NCBI RefSeq assembly: GCF_000194945.1
Contig: NZ_GL878511.1
Span: 1 to 64,000, forward strand
Origin: Streptococcus sanguinis SK1 = NCTC 7863
GTDB lineage: Bacteria > Bacillota > Bacilli > Lactobacillales > Streptococcaceae
DNA: 64,000 nt
Direction of reading: 5' to 3'
Numbering within the stretch: the first letter of the stretch is position 1; the number at the start of each line of letters is the position of its first letter. A program made the position numbers and the translations under genes. This document shows, one piece after another, positions 50,101-57,262 of this stretch. Below the pieces are notes generated by a model. That model ran no database searches and was not told the DNA's origin. It saw only the letters and a list, made by a program, of their open reading frames with translations.

Positions 50101-51673
50101 TAATAAAGGCTGACGGAACCTTTTTAGATTCACTGTCCAGGCTCATAGTAAGGTTAGCTCCGTCGACATTATTGTAGATCAGAGCACCAACAGCACCATG
50201 GCTGATGGCATTTCTAACCTTTTCAGCAAAGGTAAAGGAACCACGCTGGATAAGAGCCAGCTTACCTGTCAGATCCTTACCAGCAAAGTCCTCTTCACGG
50301 CCAAGACCAACATGGACATACTCATATTCCTTGCCCTTTTCAAAGGTTGCATTTGTCTCACCCATGGAGTAGCTGAAATGACCGTTCAAAAGCTTATCGT
50401 TCTTTTCCAGACCACGAACTTCCATGACTTCCTCTGTCAGAACAGTGTTATTGACAGAGGCGACTGAGATAGAGCTTTCTGCTGTTGAAGGATTGCCAAC
50501 TAGACCATAGTCTGGATTTTCAACCAGCGGTTTAGAGTATTCACTTCCGAAGGTGTTGTCATTACCCGCCGCAATGATCACACTCACTCCCTTAGCCCGA
50601 GCGCGCTCAATAGCAGCCTGCAGACTAGGGCTGACATCAACCGTTGAACCTGTTGCTGAGCCCAGACTCATATTGATGGTATCAGCTCCCAAAGCTACTG
50701 CATCATCAATAGCCTTGATGTAGATAGCGTCGCTTGTTGTACGCTGACGGTCTGAGAAGACCCGCATAAACATAACTTGTGCTTCTGGCGCAACACCATA
50801 GACATACTCATTATTAGGCGCTTTCTTGTTGGGATTTCCCGCTGTAATCCCTGTTACGTGCATACCATGTGAGTAACTGTTCTTTTCCTTGATATTGTCA
50901 TCACCGTCGATATAGTTATAGGCATAGACAACCTTGCTGTTGTACCACTTCCCGTAGTCAATGCCGGCCTTTTTCTTGGCTTCTTCCAGAGCTGCCTCTG
51001 TCTGATACTTGGCCTTTGATGGATCAGAAATCTTCAGAACCTCATGATGGACATCCAGACCTGAGTCGATAATCGCTACCAGCCGGCCTTGGCCTTTATA
51101 ACCCTGTGACCAGGTCTGAGGAACCTTAATAATCTCATTGGTACTGATGCTGCTTGGCTTAGCACCTTGAGAAGCTGCAGGCTCTGCTGTTGCATCAGGA
51201 TTAGCAGCAGGCTTGTCTGAGTCTGCGGCTGCCGGAGACTCTACAGTCGGACTAGCTGGAGCTGTCGGCTTGGACTCTGTAGTAGATGGTTGAGTTACCT
51301 TCTCAGCACTTGAAGAAACCTGTTCCGATGAAGAAGCCGCTCCTTTCTCTACAGGAGCTGCAGCTGCTTCCTTAGCCTCTGCCGTAGAAGGCTGACTAGC
51401 CTGATCTGTACTTGAAGCAGCCGATTCAGAAGAAGCTGGTGCCGCTTTCTCCACAGGGGCTGGAGTTGCCGGCTGACTCTCAGGTGTAGCTGCTTGAGAA
51501 GCAGGCTCAGTCGCTGATACCACAGCGGCAGTTGCCTGACCTTGCCCTGACGAACTAACTGTCGCCTGCTCATCCGCCTGAGCCTGTCCCGCACCAAAAA
51601 CCAGGGCAGTCCCCAGCAGAACGGAAGCCAAACCGAACTTGTATTTACGGAGTGAAAAACGTTGTCTTTGCAT
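47153..51673 (-). CDS. Large secreted subtilisin-like serine protease (C5a peptidase/PrtA-like)
   Basis: A 1506-residue S8 protease. It has a YSIRK-type signal peptide (FSLRKYKFGLASVLLG; cleavage near AQA-DE at 33) and a Pro/Ala/Ser/Glu-rich segment to about 180. The catalytic triad is Asp203 (IIDSGLD), His269 (SHGMHVTG) and Ser597 (GTSMATPHV), with oxyanion Asn371 and an inserted PA domain (about 455-545). Fibronectin-like domains follow. The C-terminus (about 1310-1490) carries three FIVAR-like helical repeats, each ending in LDGK or LDGR. No LPXTG anchor or membrane tail is present; the protein ends in a basic stretch (RPKKTKQV). It is probably a surface or released virulence-associated protease. 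The natural substrate is unknown. Confidence 0.92.
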   Translation of the reverse strand: MQRQRFSLRKYKFGLASVLLGTALVFGAGQAQADEQATVSSSGQGQATAAVVSATEPASQAATPESQPATPAPVEKAAPASSESAASSTDQASQPSTAEAKEAAAAPVEKGAASSSEQVSSSAEKVTQPSTTESKPTAPASPTVESPAAADSDKPAANPDATAEPAASQGAKPSSISTNEIIKVPQTWSQGYKGQGRLVAIIDSGLDVHHEVLKISDPSKAKYQTEAALEEAKKKAGIDYGKWYNSKVVYAYNYIDGDDNIKEKNSYSHGMHVTGITAGNPNKKAPNNEYVYGVAPEAQVMFMRVFSDRQRTTSDAIYIKAIDDAVALGADTINMSLGSATGSTVDVSPSLQAAIERARAKGVSVIIAAGNDNTFGSEYSKPLVENPDYGLVGNPSTAESSISVASVNNTVLTEEVMEVRGLEKNDKLLNGHFSYSMGETNATFEKGKEYEYVHVGLGREEDFAGKDLTGKLALIQRGSFTFAEKVRNAISHGAVGALIYNNVDGANLTMSLDSESKKVPSAFISKEYGEALAAGNYKVVFNGLKVNRPHPGAGSLSDFSSWGVTTDGLLKPDVTAPGGDIYSSLNDNTYGSMKGTSMATPHVAGVAALVKEYLLQHYPDLTPAQNADLVKALIMSTAKLHVNKDTGVYTSPRQQGAGIVDTAAAVSTGLYVTGDNQYPSVSLGNVQDSFTFDVTVHNITDKDRTLKMIVNTNTDAVKDGYFTLTPRKLTETVWPEVTVKAHSSQKVTVKVNTAKFAEELIKQMPNGYFLEGFVRFVDPADDGDVVSLPFMGFRGQFQDLPAVERPIYNLVQEGKSGFYYPVPKDKSILSDDNVSSLVTESNDTLYSTGRTAARSSIVLGTAENADGKHVLQLGADGKIRLAFSPNGDGNQDSIQYRTVLYRNINNLTASVYTADDTDYRFPIWQSSTIREGRKNYYSGQSDNPKSYLLEDTYWDGRDSKGEKLEDGLYTYVVRYTPDVPGAKEQQISFKLQIDTQKPLISSGYISTKDGAETFTARKPKDVGNGGILREQVFYLQADEKGKETFKAVDDFGIERDYERRVYISANADGSYTLPKGVDKSKIFYVVEDYAGNRDAIALSELVSAENDGRIRVALVDANTHQDVSSTFVYRIKDSKGKYVELDKGKQINALPFGRYTAEIFTYDKDGLRFYSDLTQEFELTAQDSFKTIEFLVKKLVFAPVSVAFDQAVPKNTQVVLKNNNGDAYTLPAELFGKHAFGRSVAAGFYSVFVNLPTGYELWENEPTVEVKEGQNNLLKLGVIVKSGLLAAVNQQSSLIGTAQYYNASAAKRTAYDQAYQAAKEALTSKLTQAQVDAVRGKLETASANLDGKDSDIAAVKAAVEAYAATTKTGAYANAKDRTRRAYDKAFQAVSLLLVQDKVTQEQIDTALAQLTTAEKKLDGKATNFTNLKKLVDDEVHYQAISNKFIYATDTVKAAYLEAYAQAKEVLANPGASQEDVKEAIANLRAAKRKLDGRKPRVVRPKKTKQV

Positions 51674-51999
51674 AGAAGTCTCCTTACTTTATTTATAAAC
51701 CATATTATAATAAAAATTTTCTGACAATTCATACACTCCTAACAAATGTAACAAAAATGTAACAATACCGAACGTTATAGTCAAGAACAGCTATATGATA
51801 AAGTTTCAAGTCTCTATTTATTTGAAATACAGAATAAATACAGTTTAAAATCCGGAAATAAGAAAAACCAATCAGAACTAGCTCAGAATGTACCAGTTTG
51901 ATTGATTTGTGATAGTATGTTTATGAAATATTATTTCTCATTGATAAATAAGCAAACGGACTACTTCTTGGAATAAAATTCTCATAAAATCAAAAATTC
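51674..51999. other. AT-rich intergenic region between the protease and the toxin-antitoxin pair
   Basis: 326 bases without a gene. A minus-strand TATAAT (51704-51709) and TTGTCA further upstream are possible protease promoter elements but are poorly spaced with each other; TTGTCA-N17-TATGGT is an alternative. The direct repeat at 51746-51762 lies upstream of them. Nothing else is recognised. Confidence 0.5.
51746..51762 (-). promoter_or_regulatory. TTACAT-N5-TTACAT direct repeat upstream of the protease gene
   Basis: On the minus strand TTACAT occurs twice, 11 bases apart (one helical turn), about 35-50 bases upstream of the candidate -10. This is the layout of many response-regulator binding sites; the regulator is not identifiable. 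Confidence 0.4.
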
Positions 52000-53085
52000 T
52001 CAAGAAACAAAGGAATAGTTCTCTTTTAATTCTCTAAACTGCTCATATCCAAGGTACTGCTCCTTCTGCAAGCGTCCTAAGACAATACTAGGGTGAATAT
52101 CTATTTCCTCAGCAAAGCAAAGGATATCTGACTTATCAAAGTTCCCTTTTTCAACAAAAGCTTGATAGTCTTCAGGTCTAATCAAGAGATCTTTTGCAAA
52201 CTGGTCTGCCTGCTCCTCGGAACGAAGGTATGACTCACTATTTCCAGCATCAGATGAAAAATCATTCTCCAGAATATGCCCAATCTCATGAAAAAGTGAG
52301 AACCAGAAAATATCGGACGCTTTGTTTCGATCCGTGAGTAAAAGCAGCGCACTGCCATTTCCAAATTTTTTCGTAGCACCATTCAGATTTGCATTCGGCA
52401 AAGCTGGTAGACCAACTAAGACAACACCACAGTCTAGCAAGATATCAGACAAGCGTTGAGGAAAGACTTCTGGGTCTTGTCTGGTCAACTTTCTCAAGGC
52501 AGGCAAGCTTCTTTCTAGCTTTCTACGATTGAGCTTAGTAGTTGTTTTATCACGTGCTTTTTTAGATGCCAACTCCAGCATGATATTGGAATTCACTATA
52601 CTTTTAGTAGTGAACTCACGTGTATTCCGATAACTCACTAGATGATTGAAAGTTAAGAGGTTTTCTAAACTTGCAACACCTAGAATCTTGCGAAGTTCGA
52701 CAATCTTTTCTTTCAAAGTATAGCGCTTTTCTATAACATAGCCCTCTTCCTTAAAATACTTAAAATCAATCATCTCACAGATTTCTTTCTCACAACCTTC
52801 TTCTAGCTCTCTTTGTTCTACAATATCTGCAACTTTTACATCGTAAGCATTTTGAAGATTGAGCCAGGTTTGCATGGAAACTCCGCTTAGCTTGGCTAAC
52901 TTATGAGCTGTTTCTTTACTAATGGACTCCTCAGCATTGACGAGCTTGCTGACAGTCTTTGCAGAAACTCCTAAACGCTCCGCAAATTCTTTTTGCGTTA
53001 CGTTATAATCTTCAATCATCTCTTCAACATACTGACCTGGATGAAAAGCAATCAGGTCTTTGTACTCAACAATTTTATTACTCAT
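52000..53085 (-). CDS. HigA-type antitoxin/regulator with ImmA/IrrE metallopeptidase domain
   Basis: A 361-residue protein. The N-terminal XRE helix-turn-helix (about 20-75; VTQKEFAERLGVSAKTVSKL) resembles HigA/VapI antitoxins. The C-terminal ImmA/IrrE-like domain has a zinc HEIGH motif (FSLFHEIGHILEND, about residue 264). It overlaps the upstream toxin-like gene by eight bases. The peptidase domain could process a repressor or the antitoxin itself, which is an inference. Expected to bind the palindrome upstream of the toxin gene. Confidence 0.85.
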   Translation of the reverse strand: MSNKIVEYKDLIAFHPGQYVEEMIEDYNVTQKEFAERLGVSAKTVSKLVNAEESISKETAHKLAKLSGVSMQTWLNLQNAYDVKVADIVEQRELEEGCEKEICEMIDFKYFKEEGYVIEKRYTLKEKIVELRKILGVASLENLLTFNHLVSYRNTREFTTKSIVNSNIMLELASKKARDKTTTKLNRRKLERSLPALRKLTRQDPEVFPQRLSDILLDCGVVLVGLPALPNANLNGATKKFGNGSALLLLTDRNKASDIFWFSLFHEIGHILENDFSSDAGNSESYLRSEEQADQFAKDLLIRPEDYQAFVEKGNFDKSDILCFAEEIDIHPSIVLGRLQKEQYLGYEQFRELKENYSFVS

Positions 53086-53416
53086 AGTGATTGCTGACCT
53101 CCTCTATTTTTAGAATTTCGATTTCTACGGGACTAGGAAATACCTTCTCTAGATCCTCCTCACGAAATTCTACAATCAAACGATAGGAACTCTTTCGACC
53201 ATCTATATCCAAAGCAAACTGTCCCTGTCTCTTTCCCTTTAGTTGGTGAAAGTGATACTTAGGAAAAGCCGTCACACTAGCCAAAGAATCCGCCGCTTTC
53301 AAAAAGTTGATCAACTGATGCAACTTTACAGCAATCTTATCCGAAAAATCCTTTTTCGCCTGCCTCAGCTCTGTGCACTGCTTTTTAACAGTTTTGTTTG
53401 TATAGATAAGCTTCAT
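53078..53416 (-). CDS. HigB/RelE-type toxin
   Basis: A 112-residue small basic protein with the RelE/HigB layout: KLIYTNKTVKKQCTELRQAK at the N-terminus, the core FHQLKGKRQGQFALDIDGR and RLIVEF strand. HigB toxins cleave ribosome-bound mRNA. It is first in a two-gene operon with the HigA-ImmA gene, overlapping by eight bases, in the toxin-first order of hig loci. Catalytic activity is not proven by sequence. Confidence 0.83.
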   Translation of the reverse strand: MKLIYTNKTVKKQCTELRQAKKDFSDKIAVKLHQLINFLKAADSLASVTAFPKYHFHQLKGKRQGQFALDIDGRKSSYRLIVEFREEDLEKVFPSPVEIEILKIEEVSNHYE

Positions 53417-53432
53417 AAATCCCTTTCCGTTA

Positions 53433-53464
53433 AATTAAATTACCTATTAGGTAATTTAATTATA
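53433..53464 (-). promoter_or_regulatory. Promoter and palindromic operator of the HigBA-like pair
   Basis: A perfect inverted repeat with 14-base arms (AATTAAATTACCTA and TAGGTAATTTAATT) around one central base (53447). It overlaps a minus-strand TATAAT (53459-53464) and lies 17 bases before the toxin ATG. It is well placed for repression by the antitoxin. Confidence 0.75.
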
Positions 53465-53479
53465 CCATCTTTAAACAAT

Positions 53480-53508
53480 AAAAACCAGCCAAAGATTGAT
53501 TTGGCTGG
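53480..53508 (-). terminator. Terminator of the hsd operon and its cargo
   Basis: CCAGCCAAA / TTTGGCTGG hairpin with a six-base loop, followed on the minus strand by TTTTTATTG. No other terminator is seen between hsdR and this site, so the operon probably runs from 61930 to here. Confidence 0.78.
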
Positions 53509-53592
53509 GATATATGCTATTATTTAGTAAATATAAACATCATGTTTTTTTAACAACTTACAAATATTCAGAATTCAAATAGACTTATTGAT

Positions 53593-53817
53593 TCAAAAAT
53601 GTTGACTAAAGAAATCGACCATATTTTTATAAAATTCACAATGAGTGTACAAACATGGATGTAAATAAACAAATAATATAGAAAAAGCAACAAAAACTGT
53701 AATTAAATATACAAATTTATGACTCCATTTTTCAACCTGTATTAAATCATTTATTTTGTCTTTATAATCTTGCTTCAACTCATTAAAATAATCTTCTTCA
53801 ACATTATAAAAAATACT
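53593..53817 (-). pseudogene. Downstream fragment beyond the in-frame amber codon
   Basis: In the same frame as the segment 53818-54117, reading continues after TAG (53818-53820) for 74 codons (SIFYNVEEDYFNELKQDYKD onward). It includes a charged helix and a membrane helix (KFVYLITVFVAFSILFVYLH). No ATG start precedes it; only a TTG at 53778 with a weak ribosome site is available. Reading it as the remnant of one longer gene is the simplest view; a CAG-to-TAG change would explain the stop. Confidence 0.6.
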
Positions 53818-54117
53818 CTACATATTTTCTATTTTTTTGTATTCTAACTCAATAGATTTTGATTCACAATTCCATCCTTTTAAACGATTTATTCCTATTA
53901 CAAGAATCAAATAGAACAATCCAACAATAAGAGTTAACAACATAGCTGATCTAGTAGAGAAATTTTTAAGAATAAAAGTTGTTAAAACTGTTACTACCAA
54001 AACTAAAATTTGTTGCAACAATGAATTTGTTATAGTTTTTATACTATCGGAAGTCTTCCTTTGCAGATTAGTGAAGTCTTCAGTGATTTTTTTCTTATCA
54101 TCAATATATTTTTTAAC
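53818..54117 (-). pseudogene. -1 frame continuation encoding two membrane helices
   Basis: This 99-codon stretch is open in the -1 frame relative to the gene at 54039-54980. From the A7 tract it reads ITEDFTNLQRKTSDSIKTIT, then two membrane helices (LLQQILVLVVTVLTTFIL and SAMLLTLIVGLFYLILVIGI) and a basic-acidic tail ending KKIENM before TAG. It has no plausible start of its own near its open end. The zero-frame ORF continues smoothly into it if one base is regained at A6 (54109-54114) or A7 (54087-54093). It is either a frameshifted 3' part or a recoded domain. Confidence 0.65.
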
Positions 54118-54980
54118 TTATCTTTTATAAATAAATTATAATTAATTTTTAATTTTTTCCAGGTTATGTCTATGTCTTTATCATCTATTTTTAATTTATT
54201 ATTTACTAAATCTGAGAACAGTTCTCTAAAAATAATTAACTTTTCATAATAAGTTTTATCATCACTAAAAATAAAGTCAAAAATATTTTCAAAATTATTG
54301 AAAAATTTTTCTGTTACACTAACATCATCTAATTTTAAGATTGCATTTTTTTCAAAACTAATTACAAATTCAGTATTTTCTCCATTATCAGAGATCATTC
54401 GTTCAGATAGTAAATCCAATAAATTAATTAATGATATTTTTTTACAATCTTCGTAGTTAATATTAGTAATCACATTTGGCAAAGCACATATCTTCACGTG
54501 ATTAAATTCTGATTTAGTTAGAACTATTTTAGGAATCTTTAATTCTTCTGTTACTAGAGAAAATATTGGAGAAATAATTCTAAAATCACCTTTAAAAATA
54601 TCTATCGCAATTTTATTATGTCTATTTTTTAATTCTTTTATTGCAATTTTTCTTAAAAATTCTTTTTCGAATTCAATAAAATCTTTTTCTGAGTAAAAGA
54701 ATATCTTTTTATTTTTTTCAGGAACTAAGTTTTGTTCAATAGTAAGAATAATAATATTTTCACTCTCAGGATTATCAAACTGAGCAAATGGAAAATCATT
54801 ACATCTAACACTTATATTATCTGGTAAGGGTAATGAAAAATCATGTTTAAATTTACTAACTTCTTTTTCGTAAACTATAAACTTAATATTATATTTAAAT
54901 ATTCTCTCCTTTTCTAAAAAATTAAACCAACTCCCTTGCAAATTATAATTGCTGATCGAAGAAAAAATTTGGTTACACAT
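54039..54980 (-). CDS. Unrecognised AT-rich island gene, 5' part (frameshifted or recoded)
   Basis: A 313-residue zero-frame product (MCNQIFSSISNYNLQGSWFN onward) of unknown family, rich in Lys, Ile, Asn and Phe, with alternating beta-like and helical stretches and no signal peptide. A GTG at 54989 is possible, but GAGGTG just before the ATG at 54980 favours the latter. It is translationally coupled to the preceding nucleoid-associated-like gene, whose TGA lies within this ribosome-binding region. The last 15 residues (after RKK) look like out-of-frame readout; the -1 frame supplies a membrane C-terminus. With -1 shifting the product would be about 387 residues, and about 462 if the amber were also read. 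Confidence 0.6.
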   Translation of the reverse strand: MCNQIFSSISNYNLQGSWFNFLEKERIFKYNIKFIVYEKEVSKFKHDFSLPLPDNISVRCNDFPFAQFDNPESENIIILTIEQNLVPEKNKKIFFYSEKDFIEFEKEFLRKIAIKELKNRHNKIAIDIFKGDFRIISPIFSLVTEELKIPKIVLTKSEFNHVKICALPNVITNINYEDCKKISLINLLDLLSERMISDNGENTEFVISFEKNAILKLDDVSVTEKFFNNFENIFDFIFSDDKTYYEKLIIFRELFSDLVNNKLKIDDKDIDITWKKLKINYNLFIKDKLKNILMIRKKSLKTSLICKGRLPIV

Positions 54981-54985
54981 AATAA

Positions 54986-56059
54986 TCACCTCTTCAATAT
55001 TGTGATCCTATCTGTATTTATCTTCATTATTGAATAATTCCCTTCTACCTCCCATACAACATCTCCTTGTTCCAATAAACTATCAAAAACTCTAATCTCT
55101 AACTCTTTATTATTATCCTTTGAAACATACACTGTCCTTGGTGGTGTTTTTAGCTCGGCTGTAAATGTAAATATAACCGTGCCATTTCTTTTTTTGGCAT
55201 TTTGATATGCTTCTTGAGCTAGTTTTTCAGAATCCATATAGGTTCCAGCTTTTTCAAAATCAAGTAAAGTACTAATTTCCCCAATCAAACCATCAAAAGA
55301 TGTCTCTCGTTTTTGAGATAAAAAACTTTGTAATCTCTCTTTTACATCGTTAGAAGAGTTATTAGACTTTAGATATGGTTTTGAAACTATTTCAATTGCT
55401 TCTATAGCTGCTTTTGCTGCTGAATCGGGATCATCAATGACGTTTGTACTTTCTAAAAACGTTTTGAAGAAGTAACGAGAAATGTTATCATCAGTCCTAT
55501 CTAATACCCTTGAATGAATATTTTCTCTTTCTGAATTGCTTGGCTCTGTTCCTTCTTTAAAAGAAATAGTTCTATCTTTGAATATTACAGTAGCTTTCTG
55601 AAGCCTAGATTTTTTATCAGGTAAGATTCTATCAAGTGTCTTTAAAGTATTTTCATCCGTGACTTGTATAGCAGTTCCAGTTTCCATTTTTACTATAAAA
55701 AGCACCTCACTATCATTTAGCATAGTGGTTAGTACTACTAGATAGAAATCATTATGGAATTGATTGCCTATTGCATCCTTAAACTTACTTGCAATATCAT
55801 CTGAGTTTGACTTAAATTTATTATGACTAACAAATATCTCAGAAATGTTTGTAACCATTTGAGAAGTTCTTCGATTAAATCTAAAATTTTTTGCAAATTT
55901 ATCGTCCATACATTTTTGAACTCGTGTGTCTAAATCATCAATAATTTTATCGAATTCTTCTTTAAAATCAATTGAGCTTGATTCGAAGATTTTCCCTGAT
56001 ACTACATTAACATTGTCACTTTCTCTTGAAAAGTGAAACAATCTTAGTCGCTTTTCCAT
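54986..56059 (-). CDS. YejK/NdpA-like putative nucleoid-associated protein in the hsd operon
   Basis: A 357-residue cytoplasmic protein. Its layout recalls the 37-kDa nucleoid-associated family (YejK/NdpA, PF04245): an N-terminal mixed domain, a central strand pair (DFYLVVLTTMLNDSEVLFIV), a YFFKTFLEST helix and a C-terminal strand region (ELEIRVFDSLLEQGDVVWEV). The resemblance is weak and from memory, so the family call is tentative. It starts 18 bases after hsdS with an AGGAGATGATAAG ribosome site. It is coupled to the next gene by overlap, so it belongs to the restriction operon. A DNA-binding or DNA-sensing role in defence is speculation. Confidence 0.6.
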   Translation of the reverse strand: MEKRLRLFHFSRESDNVNVVSGKIFESSSIDFKEEFDKIIDDLDTRVQKCMDDKFAKNFRFNRRTSQMVTNISEIFVSHNKFKSNSDDIASKFKDAIGNQFHNDFYLVVLTTMLNDSEVLFIVKMETGTAIQVTDENTLKTLDRILPDKKSRLQKATVIFKDRTISFKEGTEPSNSERENIHSRVLDRTDDNISRYFFKTFLESTNVIDDPDSAAKAAIEAIEIVSKPYLKSNNSSNDVKERLQSFLSQKRETSFDGLIGEISTLLDFEKAGTYMDSEKLAQEAYQNAKKRNGTVIFTFTAELKTPPRTVYVSKDNNKELEIRVFDSLLEQGDVVWEVEGNYSIMKINTDRITILKR

Positions 56060-56077
56060 CTTATCATCTCCTTAATA

Positions 56078-57262
56078 TTATGCCTTCACCTGTCCATTCA
56101 TCAGCATTGGCAAGAGCCAATCGCGAAGTTGGGTGAGTTCTTGGTTTTGTCTTTGAACGTTTTTCATTTGTTCAAGTAAGTTATCAATGATTGAATTAAA
56201 TTTCAACAGAACATTTTGGGGAGGAAGTGAAATAACCATATCAGTAAGTACTGATTGAGAAATATTTTTCATGATAGTACCCGCTGATTGATTTTTTAAT
56301 ACTTCTTCCACATTTTTTAAGTAGTAAAAAATCAGATTTTTAAAAATCAAATCATTAACTTCTGATGCAATAATAAATCCAGAATATACGGTTTTTGCTT
56401 CAAGTTCTGAAACTAATCGTGTAGCTCCTGGAATTCCACTTCGTGTAATTAAAATCATTCCCTCATTAACAATAAAATTTGTTGATTTATCATTCTCTAA
56501 AGATATTTCATCTAAATCTGTTTGATTGACAAATATTGTTGAGGATGAGATATTTCTGACATTAATGATTTTAATTTTTTCACTTCCACTAGAAGTTTTT
56601 TCATAGTTAATACCATTTTTAAATTTTGCCACATCCCCCAACTTTTCCACTCTCCACCCTTCTGGGATTTCGCGTTTGAGTTCTGGGTTATAGACCATCT
56701 TTCCGCCTGATGATTTGTAGGGTTTGCCATTCTGGTCTGGGAAATCAAACTGCACAAACCAGTAGTCATAGAGTGTCTTAGCCATGTCTTCCAACTCTCG
56801 GTTGATTTGGTTGTTGATTTGGATTTTTTGGTCAATTAGATTCAAAACATTGAAGCACTGCTCTTGAGTAGCTAAATCTGGTAGCTTAATTATAATTTTT
56901 GATAACGTTGAAACTGATAATCCTGGCTGAGCAGACTGTCCTTGATATTGAGCTAGATTCATCATTGATAACAAATTTGAAACATAGCCATTATTATGAT
57001 TTTCATTAACCACTGCCACAATTGCATGTTCAGTCATAAATGCTTTCCCTTTGAAATATCTAACATTTCCACAGTAAGCACCTTGGCGTCCAATTATTGA
57101 GCACTCTCCATCAAAGTTAAATGTGTCAGTGAAGCCCCTTAATCCATTCCCACCATACACTGGATATAGACCTTCAGCAGATATTTGGCTTGCTTTTATC
57201 GATTTACCACTACTAAACCTTGAACAAATCTCACCGATGGTATATTCTTTCCACTCACTCAT
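56078..57262 (-). CDS. hsdS: Type I restriction-modification specificity subunit HsdS
   Basis: A 394-residue subunit that sets the DNA target of the HsdRMS complex. Two target-recognition domains are visible (about 5-140 and 190-340), each followed by a conserved helical spacer (INREIEDMAKTLYDYWF-type at about 157-173 and VQRQNQELTQLRDWLLPML at the end). It overlaps hsdM by eight bases. No second hsdS, recombinase or inverted repeats occur nearby, so it is not an obvious phase-variable invertible cassette. The target sequence cannot be read from the protein. Confidence 0.95.
   Translation of the reverse strand: MSEWKEYTIGEICSRFSSGKSIKASQISAEGLYPVYGGNGLRGFTDTFNFDGECSIIGRQGAYCGNVRYFKGKAFMTEHAIVAVVNENHNNGYVSNLLSMMNLAQYQGQSAQPGLSVSTLSKIIIKLPDLATQEQCFNVLNLIDQKIQINNQINRELEDMAKTLYDYWFVQFDFPDQNGKPYKSSGGKMVYNPELKREIPEGWRVEKLGDVAKFKNGINYEKTSSGSEKIKIINVRNISSSTIFVNQTDLDEISLENDKSTNFIVNEGMILITRSGIPGATRLVSELEAKTVYSGFIIASEVNDLIFKNLIFYYLKNVEEVLKNQSAGTIMKNISQSVLTDMVISLPPQNVLLKFNSIIDNLLEQMKNVQRQNQELTQLRDWLLPMLMNGQVKA

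Noticed and set aside
54986..56059. Assignment of the cargo genes to the Kiwa system (DUF4868 KwaB plus membrane KwaA)
   Set aside because: Gene order, sizes and the C-terminal rather than whole-protein membrane region differ, and I could not recognise DUF4868 sequence features. Kept only as an analogy.
56078..57262. Phase-variable invertible hsdS cassette
   Set aside because: There is only one hsdS, with no recombinase gene, no partial hsdS copies and no inverted repeats in the neighbourhood.
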